Assembly: GCF_030064675.1 (NCBI RefSeq)
Contig: NZ_CP116413.1
Coordinates: 6,356,001-6,420,000, forward strand
Reading direction: 5' to 3'
Length of the DNA stretch: 64,000 nucleotides
Source of the DNA: Crossiella sp. CA-258035
GTDB lineage: Bacteria > Actinomycetota > Actinomycetes > Mycobacteriales > Pseudonocardiaceae
Shown here: piece after piece, positions 53,888 through 63,204 of the stretch
Layout: every line of letters starts with the position of its first letter
Numbering within the stretch: position 1 is the first letter of the stretch
Notes under the pieces: model-generated
What the model was told of the DNA's origin: nothing
Seen by the model: the letters and a program-made list of their open reading frames with translations, nothing else
Databases searched by the model: none
Translations under genes and position numbers: made by a program

Positions 53888-54697
53888 CTACTCCCCGCCG
53901 CGCCGCCGCTGCCGCAGGTCCCGCCAGATGATCTGGGCGGCGTAGGGCAGCAGGTCCGAGCTGCGCCGCCACAGCCACGGCAGGCCCTTGAACACCAGCC
54001 AGCCGACGTGGTGCAGCGGGGTGATCTTCACACCCCCGGCGCAGGTCATGGACACCGGTTCGGGCAGCTGACAGCCCGCCGCCGCCAGGAGGTCGCCGAA
54101 GCCGCGGGCGAGCATCCGGTGGCCGAGCTCGGAGGGGTGCAGCCGGTCCACGCTCCAGGCGGGCAGCTCGTAGGCCCCGGGCAGCGCGTCCAGGTCCAGG
54201 CAGCCGATCCGGTGCCGGGCGACCACCTCGTCGGTGACCGCGTTGACCTCGGCGATCCGGGCGCGCAGCGCGCGGGCCAGCGGGCCGGGGATGCGGAAGA
54301 CGCGGGCGTGGTCGTGGTAGCGGGCGGTGAGCACCACGGTCCCGGCCGCGGTGAGGCTGCCCACCACCTCGTCCAGGTCGTCCCGGATGGCCTGGGCGTC
54401 GAAGTCCGAGCGCAGGGTGTCGTTCATGCCGACCACCAGCACCGCGGCATCGGGGCGGCAGGCCAGGGCCAGGGGCAGCTGCCGTTCCCGGACGCAGCGC
54501 ATGCGCGCGCCCTGGAAGGACAGGTTGTGCAGCTGGGCGCCGAGCCCGGCGGCCAGCAGCGGGGCGAACCCGCGCCAGCCGCCGGAGACCCGGTCGCCGA
54601 TGCCAACGGTGGTGGAGTCGCCGAGCGCGACCAGGCTGTGGACCGCTCGCCCGGCGGCGCCGGAATCGAGCGCCGGGGCGGTGAGCTCAACCGTCAC
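53888..54697 (-). CDS. cytoplasmic SGNH/GDSL hydrolase
   Basis: 269-aa esterase-fold protein without signal peptide. Block I ALGDSTTVGIGD, block III VGMNDTLRSDF, block V VDRLHPSELGH. The N-terminal 20 and C-terminal about 50 residues are variable. Substrate unknown. Translationally adjacent to the class V aminotransferase gene. GTG start at 54697. Confidence 0.85.
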   Translation of the reverse strand: MTVELTAPALDSGAAGRAVHSLVALGDSTTVGIGDRVSGGWRGFAPLLAAGLGAQLHNLSFQGARMRCVRERQLPLALACRPDAAVLVVGMNDTLRSDFDAQAIRDDLDEVVGSLTAAGTVVLTARYHDHARVFRIPGPLARALRARIAEVNAVTDEVVARHRIGCLDLDALPGAYELPAWSVDRLHPSELGHRMLARGFGDLLAAAGCQLPEPVSMTCAGGVKITPLHHVGWLVFKGLPWLWRRSSDLLPYAAQIIWRDLRQRRRGGE

Positions 54698-54771
54698 GCT
54701 GCCACGATCGGGGCCCTCGGCTCACTGCCGGTGAGATCAGGGTGACCGGGTGGAGACAGGTCGGGGAACTT

Positions 54772-56100
54772 TCACCGCGACACCGGCATCCCGTGCTCAA
54801 TGCCCGCCCCGACCATCCGGTCCACGGCCTCGGTGAGCACGTCCTGACCTGGGCCGAGGTACATCCGCATGTAGGGCAGCGGGGCGGCGGTGGGCGCGTA
54901 GGGCCAGGGCCAGGCGGGGGCGAAGAGCACGCCGGTGCGGGCGAAGACCTCGTCCCGGAACCGGGCCTCGCCGTCGTCCAGGCCGGCGTAGGCGGCGGGC
55001 AGCGCGAAGAGCAGGTAGGAGGTGCAGGAGCCGGTGTGCACCGCGCCCGCGGGGTAGCCGAGGCGGGCGCTGAAGAGCCGGTCGACCAGGCGGCGCTTGG
55101 CCGCGTACTCCGCGCACTGGGCGGCCAGGAACGCCGTGCTGGCCGGGTCTGCCAGCCAGTCGGCCATGGCGTGCTGGTAGACCCCGCCGTACATCAGCGA
55201 GCTGTGCAGCCGGTACCGGTTGACCAGCAGGTCCAGGGTGGCCGGTTCGGCGGTCATCAGACCGACGCCCCAGCCGTTGCAGTGGAACTGCTTGCCCAGG
55301 GAGCGGACGGCCAGCCAGCGGCGGCGCGCGGTGGGCGGGGCGCCGGGCAGGCGGGAGAGCAGGACGCGCAGCGCGGAGGTGGGTTCGTCCTCGGGGTCGT
55401 GCACGCCGAAGTAGGCGTCGTCGACCAGCAGGCCCGCGCCGTGCTGGTGCGCGAGGTCCACCGCGGCGGCCACGAAGCCGGGCCGCCAGTTGACCGCGGT
55501 CGGGTTGTGCTGGGCGTTGACCACCACCATGGCCAGCCGCTGCCCGGGGTCGGCGGTGATCCGGTCGGCCAGGTCCTGCAACTCCCCGGCCAGCGGGCGG
55601 AACCCGGTCTCCGGGCGCAGCGGCAGGTAGCGGACCTGGTAGCCGAGGGTGTGGAAGACGCCCTCGTAGTCCCAGCTGGGTCCCGCCGCCACCACCACGG
55701 GCACCCGGCCGTCGGAGCCGAGCTCGTCGAGCAGGTAGCGGCCGAAGTCGAACATGGCGCCGCGGGTGCCGGTCCAGGTGGCGGCCACCTCGAAGTCCCG
55801 GCCCGGCTGGGCCACCGCTTCCAGGCGGTGCGAGGAGACCACGTAGTCGCGGGCCACCTTGCGCAGCTTGGGCAGGCCGTACATGGACAGCTGGTAGCCG
55901 TGGGCGTGCAGCGGGCGCTCGTGCAGGTGGTCGAGCAGCCCGGCCGGGGCCTGGTCCCAGGTCTCGCCGAAGCTCAGGCACAGCGGGTCGCCGTGCTCGC
56001 AGCCCTGGGCCAGGTAGGCGCGCAGCAAACCGACGTCGGGCATGCGGCTGGGCAGGATGTCGTCGGCGACGAGAGCGGCGAAGTCGGCACGAGTGGTCAT
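54772..56100 (-). CDS. class I/II-fold PLP aminotransferase
   Basis: 442-aa fold-type I PLP enzyme. NAQHNPTAVNW (N199), LLVDDAYFGVHD (D227/D228, Y230), and RSLGKQFHCNGWGVGL with K270. The segment order is of the class I/II family, but HGYQLSMYGLPKLRKVARDY and the GWG lysine region are reminiscent of specialised-metabolite aminotransferases and capreomycidine-synthase-like enzymes. Substrate unknown. Preceded by an A/T-rich dyad and followed in the opposite sense by no partner; APH-like gene upstream is co-oriented. Confidence 0.82.
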   Translation of the reverse strand: MTTRADFAALVADDILPSRMPDVGLLRAYLAQGCEHGDPLCLSFGETWDQAPAGLLDHLHERPLHAHGYQLSMYGLPKLRKVARDYVVSSHRLEAVAQPGRDFEVAATWTGTRGAMFDFGRYLLDELGSDGRVPVVVAAGPSWDYEGVFHTLGYQVRYLPLRPETGFRPLAGELQDLADRITADPGQRLAMVVVNAQHNPTAVNWRPGFVAAAVDLAHQHGAGLLVDDAYFGVHDPEDEPTSALRVLLSRLPGAPPTARRRWLAVRSLGKQFHCNGWGVGLMTAEPATLDLLVNRYRLHSSLMYGGVYQHAMADWLADPASTAFLAAQCAEYAAKRRLVDRLFSARLGYPAGAVHTGSCTSYLLFALPAAYAGLDDGEARFRDEVFARTGVLFAPAWPWPYAPTAAPLPYMRMYLGPGQDVLTEAVDRMVGAGIEHGMPVSR

Positions 56101-56146
56101 GGCCGGTTCATACGACCGCCGCCTGCGAACGGTTCACCGGATTTCC

Positions 56147-56167
56147 AAGAATATCGTGATTATTCTT
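56147..56167. promoter_or_regulatory. A/T-rich 7-7-7 dyad before the class I aminotransferase
   Basis: AAGAATA and TATTCTT arms (56147-56153 and 56161-56167) are perfect complements with a 7-base spacer. Very A/T-rich for this genome and 46 bases upstream of the aminotransferase ATG, so a likely operator or promoter element for that gene. Confidence 0.5.
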
Positions 56168-56187
56168 CCGGGACAGGTTTGCGCAGG

Positions 56188-57396
56188 TCAGCGGAAGGCC
56201 GGGTAGAGCGGGAGAGTGGCCGCGTCGGATCCGAACCGGCGCACGATGGCGGTGGCGACCGCCTCGGCGTGCTCGGCCAGCTCGTGCCTGCCGGAGACCA
56301 CCGCGTCGGCCCGCAGCCTGCGCCAGCGGTCGGCCAGCGCGGCGCTGCGGCGCGGGGAGAGCTGGTTGGCGTCGATGGGCCGGTCGGTCTCGGTGATCCG
56401 CGGCAGCAGCCACCAGGTGGACAGCCACACCCACAGCACCTGGGCGTCCAGCAGCCTGGGCAGCAGCACCGCGTCGTCGTCCAGGTCCGGCCACACCGTG
56501 CTGGCCTCCGAGCGCCAGGCGGCGAGCATGGCCTCGGTCATGCCCTGGGGCAGGGCGAAGGAGCACCAGCAGGACGGGAACGGCACCCGCAGGTAGGCCA
56601 CGTCCAGGGCGACATCGCGCATGCAGCCCCACTCGAAGTCCAGGAACCGCACGCCCCGGTTGGTGACCAGGTTGTTGTCCGGGCACACGTCGGAGGGGCT
56701 GAACGCGCGGTAGCGGGTGCCGCCGAGCAGCCAGCCGGTGTTGCGGGCGGCCTCGGCCACCGCGTCGGAGGTCTGCACGCCGATGGCCTCGGCCAGCAGC
56801 GCGGGCAGCTCGGTCAGCGCGGTGCGGGCTTCCGGGGCGATCGGATCGGTCCAGCTGCGCTGGCCGAGGCGGCGCATCAGCGCGTCGAAGTCGGCTTCGC
56901 GGCCCGCGGTGTTGGCGTGCACCCGGCCCAGCGCCCTGGCCCAGGCCAGCAGCGAGCGTTCGGCGGCCCGGGCGTCATCGCCGAGCAGCTTGTCGGCCAG
57001 GGTCGGCGCGCGGCCCAGGTCCTCCATGACCAGCAGCCGTTCGGCCGGTCCGTGCGCGATCAGCTCCGGGCTGACCCGCTCGCCGACGGACAGGGCGGTG
57101 AACAGCTGGCTGCTGGCCGCTTCGTGGGCGAAGGGGTCGGCGGTCTGACCTGGCAGCAACGGGGTGCGATATCGCTTGATCACCAACGTGCGGGGCATGG
57201 CGAAAGGGGTTTCCACCACTCGCACGCGGAGCACGACCGACCGGTCGCTCCCGCCCAGATCCTCGGCATCACTCAGCCGGACGCTCGCACCGAAGCGGCG
57301 GCGCAGCACTGCCTGCGCAGCGGCGACCGTCTCGGCCACCTCCGCTGCCACCGCGTTGTGGACGTCCAGCGGGCCGGTGGAGATTTCCACGCTCAT
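56188..57396 (-). CDS. aminoglycoside-phosphotransferase-fold kinase, divergent active site
   Basis: 402-aa APH/choline-kinase-like protein. Nucleotide part has TLVIKRYRT (Lys) and LLVMEDLG. The catalytic loop reads PSDVCPDN where HGDxxxxN is usual: Asp and Asn are kept and His is lost. It is followed by VRFLDFEWG, the DFG-like metal motif. Substrate unknown; resistance cannot be inferred. ATG 57396. Lies 87 bases upstream of the aminotransferase on the same strand, so the two may act together. Confidence 0.78.
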   Translation of the reverse strand: MSVEISTGPLDVHNAVAAEVAETVAAAQAVLRRRFGASVRLSDAEDLGGSDRSVVLRVRVVETPFAMPRTLVIKRYRTPLLPGQTADPFAHEAASSQLFTALSVGERVSPELIAHGPAERLLVMEDLGRAPTLADKLLGDDARAAERSLLAWARALGRVHANTAGREADFDALMRRLGQRSWTDPIAPEARTALTELPALLAEAIGVQTSDAVAEAARNTGWLLGGTRYRAFSPSDVCPDNNLVTNRGVRFLDFEWGCMRDVALDVAYLRVPFPSCWCSFALPQGMTEAMLAAWRSEASTVWPDLDDDAVLLPRLLDAQVLWVWLSTWWLLPRITETDRPIDANQLSPRRSAALADRWRRLRADAVVSGRHELAEHAEAVATAIVRRFGSDAATLPLYPAFR

Positions 57397-57605
57397 CGTT
57401 GTCGACCCTACCGGGCTTGGCTATCACGGATCGGCATGATCTGGTTACGCTCTGGCAAAGCTATCCCGACCAACGAGCCTGAGGACATTGTCTTTCTGTT
57501 CCGATCTCGTTGCGGCGCAAGCCCTCTGCTGCGCGCCGATTCCACCCACCCGGCGTACTACCAACGATCGACAAAGGTCCGGAAGTTCCTCGGACAGGCT
57601 GGTGT
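57397..57605 (-). promoter_or_regulatory. intergenic region before the APH-like gene
   Basis: 209 bases between the DUF389 stop and the APH-like start, less G+C-rich than its surroundings. It must hold the APH promoter. No terminator hairpin or recognised operator was seen. Confidence 0.35.
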
Positions 57606-58556
57606 TCACCCTTCCGCGAGTGGTCGGCCGTTGCCCCTGCGGCGGCTCTGCCGGTTGCGCAGCAGCAGTACCAGCACCGCGGCCAGCACGATCCCGGCCA
57701 GGTTGACCAGCAGTTGCAGCCCGGACTGCCCGGCCCGCCCGTATTCTCCCAGCACCAGTGCCAATGCCGCGTATCCGGCCGCGGGCACGGTGGTGACGGA
57801 AATGAAAACCCCTACCAGCGCGGCGGATTTCGACGAGGTCAGCGAGAGCATGCCGGCCGCGCCGGCCAGCAGGGCGACGATCAGGGAGAACGGGCCGACC
57901 TGGAAGACGAAGTCCACGTCGTGGTTGCTGTGCATGATCGATTCATTGAACAGTCCCGCGGCGTAACCGAGTGCGGCCAGTCCGGCGGTGATCACCACCG
58001 CGAACTGGAAGCCGAACACCAGTGCCGCGCTGGCCCTGCGGACCAGGTCCCAGCGCCGCCGGACCAGGCCGACCGCGAGTGCGGCCAGTGGCCCGAACTC
58101 GGGTCCGACGACCATCGCGCCGACGATGGTGACCGCCGAGTTGGTGATCACCCCGACCGCGGCGAGCAGGCAGGCGATGGTGAGGAAGCCCAGGTAGGTG
58201 AGGTTGAGCCGGGACTCCTCGCCGGTGCGGGCGATCAGCTCCTCCCACACCACCGCGTCCGCGCCCTCGCCCGGCGCGGCGGCCTCGGCCCGGTCGGCGG
58301 CGTCGGAGAGCGCGGTGTCGATGCTCTCCAGGGTGATCGCGCCGTGGTGGTCGATGCCCAGCTCGCACAGCTCAGCGAGCAGGTCGTCCAGGGACTCCCT
58401 GGCCACGTCGGCCTCGATGACATCGCCCTGGGGGCGCACGCCCGCGCCGGGCAGCAGCACCAGGTGGGTCGCTCCCGCGCACTCGTCAAGCAGCCGGAGC
58501 ACCGCTTCGGTGTGCTCCGGCTGGTTGACCACGCGCAGGTGCAGCAGCGAGCTCAC
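57606..58556 (-). CDS. DUF389 family membrane protein
   Basis: 316-aa protein with a cytoplasmic N-terminal domain of about 115 aa ([20 protein letters not shown]) and about six membrane helices. The DUF389 signature lies in [20 protein letters not shown] and [20 protein letters not shown]. Transport-like, function unknown. GTG 58556 overlaps the aspS stop by 4 bases (GTGA); the coupling to a tRNA synthetase has no obvious functional reason. Confidence 0.88.
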   Translation of the reverse strand: MSSLLHLRVVNQPEHTEAVLRLLDECAGATHLVLLPGAGVRPQGDVIEADVARESLDDLLAELCELGIDHHGAITLESIDTALSDAADRAEAAAPGEGADAVVWEELIARTGEESRLNLTYLGFLTIACLLAAVGVITNSAVTIVGAMVVGPEFGPLAALAVGLVRRRWDLVRRASAALVFGFQFAVVITAGLAALGYAAGLFNESIMHSNHDVDFVFQVGPFSLIVALLAGAAGMLSLTSSKSAALVGVFISVTTVPAAGYAALALVLGEYGRAGQSGLQLLVNLAGIVLAAVLVLLLRNRQSRRRGNGRPLAEG

Positions 58557-60337
58557 GCGGTCGCGGCGTCGCCCTTGACGGCGGGCTTGGCGTCCACGCC
58601 GGCTTCCTTGCGCTGCTGGGCGGTGATCGGCGCGGGCGCGGCGGTCAGCGGGTCGAAGCCGCCGCCGCTCTTGGGGAAGGCGATGACGTCGCGCAGCGAG
58701 TCGGCCCCGGCCAGCAGCATGCAGATCCGGTCCCAGCCGTAGGCGATGCCGCCGTGCGGGGGCGCGCCGAACTTGAACGCATCCAGCAGGAAGCCGAACT
58801 TCTCCTGGGCTTCCTCCTCGGAGAGGCCCATCACGCCGAAGACGCGCTGCTGCACGTCGGCGCGGTGGATACGGATCGACCCGCCGCCGATCTCGAAGCC
58901 GTTGCACACCATGTCGTAGGCGTAGGCCAGCGCGGAGCCGGGGTCCTTCTCGAAGTCGTCGAGGCAGTCCGGGGTGGGCGAGGTGAACGCGTGGTGCAGC
59001 GCGGTCCAGCTGCCGGCGCCCACGGCCACGTCGTCGGTCTCGGAGGTGGCCTCGAACAGCGGGAAGTCCACGATCCAGGCGAACTTCCAGTCGCCGTCGG
59101 AGATCAGGCCCAAGCGGTTGGCGATCTCCACGCGGGCCGCGCCGAGCAGCGCGCGCCCGGCCTTGGGGGAGTCCGCGGCGAAGAACACGCAGTCACCCGG
59201 CTTCGCGCCCACCGCGGCGGCGAGACCGGCGCGCTCGTCCTCGGAGAGGTTCTTGGCCACCGGTCCGCCGAGGCTGCCGTCCTCCTGCACCAGCACGTAG
59301 GCCAGGCCCTTGGCGCCGCGCTGCTTGGCCCAGTCCTGCCAGGCGTCGAGCTGCTTGCGCGGCTGACTCGCGCCGCCGGGCATGACCACCGCGCCGACGT
59401 AGGGGGCCTTGAACACGCGGAAGGGGGTGCTGGCGAAGTACTCGGTCATCTCGACCAGCTCGAGCTCGAAGCGCAGGTCCGGCTTGTCGCTGCCGTAGCG
59501 GGCCATCGCCTCGGCGTAGGGGATGCGCGGAATCGGCAGGCTCAGCTCGACGCCGAGCACCTCGCGCCAGATCGCGGCGATGATCTGCTCGCCGAGGCTG
59601 ATCACGTCGTCCTGCTCGACGAAGCTCATCTCGATGTCGAGCTGGGTGAACTCCGGCTGCCGGTCGGCGCGGAAGTCCTCGTCCCGGTAGCAGCGGGCGA
59701 TCTGGTAGTAGCGCTCCAGGCCGCCGACCATGAGCAGCTGCTTGAACAGCTGCGGGGACTGCGGCAGCGCGTACCAGGAGCCGGGCTGCAGGCGGGCCGG
59801 GACCACGAAGTCGCGCGCGCCCTCAGGCGTGGAGCGGGTCAGGGTCGGGGTCTCGATCTCGACGAAGTCGTTGCGGTGCAACACCTCGCGCGCGACCCGG
59901 TTGACCTCCGAGCGCATCCGCATGGCCTTGGCCGGTCCGCTGCGGCGCAGGTCCAGGTAGCGGTGCTTGAGCCGGATCTCCTCGCCGACCTCCAGGTGGT
60001 CGTCCAGCGGGAACGGCAGCGGCGCGGACTCGTTGAGCACCTCGAGGCCGGTGGCCAGCACCTCGATCGCGCCGGTGGGGATCTCGGCGTTCTCGTTGCC
60101 CTCGGGCCGCCGGGCGACCTCGCCGACGATCTTGACGCAGAACTCCGCGCGCAGCCGGTGCGCCCGCTCGGCCATCTCGCCCTCGCGGAAGACGACCTGG
60201 GCGACCCCGGAGGCGTCCCGCAGATCGATGAAGATCACTCCGCCGTGATCGCGACGCCGCGCCACCCAGCCGGTGAGGGTGACGGTCTGGCCTGCATGCT
60301 CGGCGCGGAGTGCTCCGGCCTCGTGCGTGCGCAACAC
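58553..60337 (-). CDS. aspS: aspartyl-tRNA synthetase
   Basis: 594-aa class IIb synthetase. N-terminal OB anticodon domain ([20 protein letters not shown]), class II core with [40 protein letters not shown] (motif 2), the bacterial GAD insertion, and motif 3 [16 protein letters not shown]. Whether it is discriminating depends on gatCAB, not visible here. The last 30 residues are a variable tail. GTG 60337 start. Confidence 0.97.
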   Translation of the reverse strand: MLRTHEAGALRAEHAGQTVTLTGWVARRRDHGGVIFIDLRDASGVAQVVFREGEMAERAHRLRAEFCVKIVGEVARRPEGNENAEIPTGAIEVLATGLEVLNESAPLPFPLDDHLEVGEEIRLKHRYLDLRRSGPAKAMRMRSEVNRVAREVLHRNDFVEIETPTLTRSTPEGARDFVVPARLQPGSWYALPQSPQLFKQLLMVGGLERYYQIARCYRDEDFRADRQPEFTQLDIEMSFVEQDDVISLGEQIIAAIWREVLGVELSLPIPRIPYAEAMARYGSDKPDLRFELELVEMTEYFASTPFRVFKAPYVGAVVMPGGASQPRKQLDAWQDWAKQRGAKGLAYVLVQEDGSLGGPVAKNLSEDERAGLAAAVGAKPGDCVFFAADSPKAGRALLGAARVEIANRLGLISDGDWKFAWIVDFPLFEATSETDDVAVGAGSWTALHHAFTSPTPDCLDDFEKDPGSALAYAYDMVCNGFEIGGGSIRIHRADVQQRVFGVMGLSEEEAQEKFGFLLDAFKFGAPPHGGIAYGWDRICMLLAGADSLRDVIAFPKSGGGFDPLTAAPAPITAQQRKEAGVDAKPAVKGDAATA

Positions 60338-60502
60338 GGGTACTGATCTCCTAGGTCGGCGGAGTCGGCGGGAATGCTTCCCAGCAGGTTAGCCAACGCC
60401 CCCGGGGTGCCTGCCAGCAGGTTTCCCCGGCGGCCACCGCCGCCACCGGCGTCCCGTCCCGGTAGCGTGCAAGCTACCAACGGGTAACGACGGAGGGCCG
60501 GT
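60338..60502. promoter_or_regulatory. divergent promoter region, aspS / alcohol dehydrogenase
   Basis: 165-bp gap between divergent starts. A perfect hairpin GGTAGC/GCTACC with 6-base loop lies at 60461-60478, 25 bases before the dehydrogenase ATG, and may be an operator. No T-box-like leader is evident before aspS. Confidence 0.4.
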
Positions 60503-61549
60503 ATGCGCGCGGCGAGGTTCGACCTGGAATCCGGGAAGTTCGGGCTGCACGAGGTCGAGGTGCCCAAGCCGGGGCCGGGCCAGGTGCTGGTGAAGGTCGC
60601 CGCGGCGGGGGTGTGCCTGTCCGATGTGCACATCATCGACGGCAGCCTGACCGGTTTCCGCACCCTGACCGGCCAGACCGTGATCACCTTGGGCCACGAG
60701 GTGGCGGGCACGATCGCCGAACTCGGCCCGGGGGTGCCGGCGTTCTGGCAGCCGGGCGCGCGGGTGGTCCTCTCCGCGGGCGACCGCTGCGAGCGCTGCC
60801 CGAACTGCCTGTTCCACACCGGTTTCTGCCTGCTGCCGCCCGCGCGCGGGGTGAGCTACGACGGCGGCTGGGCGGAGTACGCGGTGACCAGCCACCGCTC
60901 CCTGGTGCCGCTGCCGGCGAACGTGCCCTTCGAGCAGGGGTCGATCATCCCGGACGCGGTGTCCACCCCGTACGCGGCGCTGCTGCACAAGGGCGAGCTG
61001 TCGGTGGGCGACGCGGTGGGCCTGTGGGGCATCGGCGGCCTCGGCGTGCACGCGGTGCGGATCGCCCGGCTGGCCGGGGCGGCCCCGATCATCGCCTTCG
61101 ACCCGTTGCCGCTGGCCCGCGAACGCGCCCTGGCCGCGGGTGCCGACCACGCCTTCGACCCGGCCGAGGAGGACCTGGCGGCCAAGGTCCGGGCGGCCAC
61201 CGGCGGACTCGGCCTGGACCTCGCGGTGGACCTGGTCGGCCACCCCGCGGTGCGGGCCGCGGCCGATGACCTGCTGGCCCCGCACGGGAAACTGGTCCTG
61301 GTCGGGATGACCCAGGCCCCGCTGCAGCTGGAGCACGCGGCCCGGTTCAACGTCGCCCAGCACCAGGTCCGCGGCGCGTGGGGCTCGGAGCCGAAGGACC
61401 TGCACACGCTGGTCCGCCTGGTCGCCACCGGCCGCCTGGACCTGTCCAGCTCGGTCACCGAGGTCATGCCCCTGGACGAAGCGCCGGAGGCGGTGCACCG
61501 GCTGGCGAACAAGGTCGGCAACCCGATCCGGATCGTGCTGAAGCCCTAG
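60503..61549 (+). CDS. zinc-dependent medium-chain alcohol dehydrogenase
   Basis: 348-aa MDR enzyme. Catalytic zinc: C in GVCLSDVH and GHEVAGTI. Structural zinc: four Cys in CERCPNCLFHTGFC. Rossmann loop GIGGLGVHAV with Asp in IIAFDPLPLA suggests NAD preference. Substrate unknown. ATG 60503 with GGAGGG 6 bases upstream. Confidence 0.92.
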   Translation: MRAARFDLESGKFGLHEVEVPKPGPGQVLVKVAAAGVCLSDVHIIDGSLTGFRTLTGQTVITLGHEVAGTIAELGPGVPAFWQPGARVVLSAGDRCERCPNCLFHTGFCLLPPARGVSYDGGWAEYAVTSHRSLVPLPANVPFEQGSIIPDAVSTPYAALLHKGELSVGDAVGLWGIGGLGVHAVRIARLAGAAPIIAFDPLPLARERALAAGADHAFDPAEEDLAAKVRAATGGLGLDLAVDLVGHPAVRAAADDLLAPHGKLVLVGMTQAPLQLEHAARFNVAQHQVRGAWGSEPKDLHTLVRLVATGRLDLSSSVTEVMPLDEAPEAVHRLANKVGNPIRIVLKP

Positions 61550-61660
61550 TAGTTACCCCGCGTCCCAGCCCGGCACACGTGACCTTCGCGACACCGTGCA
61601 ACGGCCGGGTCCACTCGCGCGATGCCCTGGTCGGCGGCGTGCGGGTGGCGGAGGTGTGTG

Positions 61661-63064
61661 GTGGGACTGCGGGGACTTCTGCTGCGGCGGGAACGGGTCG
61701 AACCGGCGATCATGAGTGCCATGTTGCACGGACCGAAGGTGCCCGACGCCGCCACAGTGCACCAGGTGCTGGACCTGGCGTTGCGCATCGGCGAGCTGCA
61801 ACTGGCCTGCGGGGCCGGGGCCGCCGACGTCACCGCCACCATGCTCGCGGTCACCAACGCCTACGGCCTGCCGACCACCGACGTGGACGTCACGTTCACC
61901 TCGATCACCGCCTGCTGCCACCGCGGCAACCTGGCCGCCCCGGTGACCACCACCCGCGTGGTGCGCGCCCGCAGCCTGGACTACACCCGGCTGACCGCGC
62001 TGGAGCGCCTGGTGCGGGAGATCACCGCGGGCAAGATCACCGCGGATGAGGCGCTCAGCGGCCTGGAGGCGGTCTCCACCGCGCCGCACCCGTACCCGCG
62101 CTGGGTGTCCACGCTGGCCTGGGCGGCGATGGCGGCGGCGGTGGCGGTGCTGCTGGGCGGCGGGCCGCTGCTGGCCGGGATCGCCGCGTTCACCACCGCG
62201 GTGATCGACCGGGTCGGCCGGATGGTGAACCGGCTGGCGCTGCCGTTCTTCTTCCAGCAGGTCCTCGGCGGTGTGCTGGCCACCGGCATGGCGCTGGGCG
62301 TGCACGCGATGGACCCCGGCAGCCACCTGGTCCGGCCCTCGCTGGTGGTGGCCACCGGGATCATCGTGCTGCTGTCCGGGCTGTCCATCGTGGGCACCGT
62401 GCAGGACGCGATCACCGGCTACAACGTCACCGCCGCCGGCCGCGCCATGGAGGTGCTGCTGATGACCGCCGGTCTGGTCATCGGGGTGCTGCTGGTGCTG
62501 CGGCTGGCGGTCTCCCAGGGCCTGCACATCTCGGTGGCCGAACCGCCGCCGCCGCTGCTGGCGCACGTGCCGCAGATGATCGTGGCCGGTGGCCTGACCT
62601 CGTTGTGCTTCGCCTGGGCCAGCTACGCCACGCTGCGGGCGCTGTTCGTGGCCGGGCTGGCGGGCGCGGCGGGCACGGCGTCCTACGGGGTGCTGACCGT
62701 CCTGGGCACCGACGTGGTCATCGCCTCCGCGGGCGCGGCCATCCTGATCGGCTTCGTCGGCGGCGTGATCTCCCGGCGGCTGCGCATCCCGCCGCTGATC
62801 ATTGCGGTCTCCGGGCTGACCCCGCTGCTGCCCGGCCTGACCACCTACCACGCGCTGTTCCAGCTGGCGGTGGACCAGAACATCGCCAAGGGCGCGCAGT
62901 CGCTGCTGCTGGCGGCCGGCATCGGACTGGCCCTGGCCGCGGGCGTGGTGCTCGGGGAGTACCTGGCCCAGCCCGTGCGCACCGGCCTGGGCCGCCTGGG
63001 CCGCACCCTGGCGGGACCCCGTTTCTCCGGCCCCCTCCGCCCCACCGAAACCCCGCTGGAGTAA
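61661..63064 (+). CDS. ThrE family threonine/serine exporter
   Basis: 467-aa membrane protein. The N-terminal cytoplasmic ThrE domain (about residues 20-145: VLDLALRIGELQLACGAGAA, DVTFTSITACCHRG) precedes about ten membrane helices in two blocks (ThrE then ThrE_2 region with RRLRIPPLIIAVSGLTPLLPG). Similar to the Corynebacterium exporter. GTG 61661 is chosen because GGAGG lies 6 bases upstream; ATG 61622 would add 13 residues. The 111-base gap after the dehydrogenase holds nothing else recognisable. Confidence 0.88.
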   Translation: MGLRGLLLRRERVEPAIMSAMLHGPKVPDAATVHQVLDLALRIGELQLACGAGAADVTATMLAVTNAYGLPTTDVDVTFTSITACCHRGNLAAPVTTTRVVRARSLDYTRLTALERLVREITAGKITADEALSGLEAVSTAPHPYPRWVSTLAWAAMAAAVAVLLGGGPLLAGIAAFTTAVIDRVGRMVNRLALPFFFQQVLGGVLATGMALGVHAMDPGSHLVRPSLVVATGIIVLLSGLSIVGTVQDAITGYNVTAAGRAMEVLLMTAGLVIGVLLVLRLAVSQGLHISVAEPPPPLLAHVPQMIVAGGLTSLCFAWASYATLRALFVAGLAGAAGTASYGVLTVLGTDVVIASAGAAILIGFVGGVISRRLRIPPLIIAVSGLTPLLPGLTTYHALFQLAVDQNIAKGAQSLLLAAGIGLALAAGVVLGEYLAQPVRTGLGRLGRTLAGPRFSGPLRPTETPLE

Positions 63065-63074
63065 CCCCACCGCC

Positions 63075-63186
63075 GTGTTGGCCGTTGTCGTACGGGGTGT
63101 TGGCCATTGTCGTACGGGGTGTTGGCCGTTATGGCCCACCCCGGCCGCCCACAACGGCCAACACCCCGTACAAGTTCGGCCAACAC
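63075..63186. repeat. cluster of 22-bp direct and inverted repeats between convergent genes
   Basis: Two 22-bp units (63075-63096 and 63097-63118, one mismatch) and a shortened third (63119-63136) read GTGTTGGCCRTTGTCGTACGGG. Downstream, inverted copies follow: an exact 14-base reverse complement ACAACGGCCAACAC (63151-63164) and a degenerate full unit (63165-63186). The whole can fold into a long cruciform and may serve as bidirectional terminator or repeated extragenic element. Confidence 0.85.
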
Positions 63187-63204
63187 GGCGGGTGGGGTCT
63201 CGCG

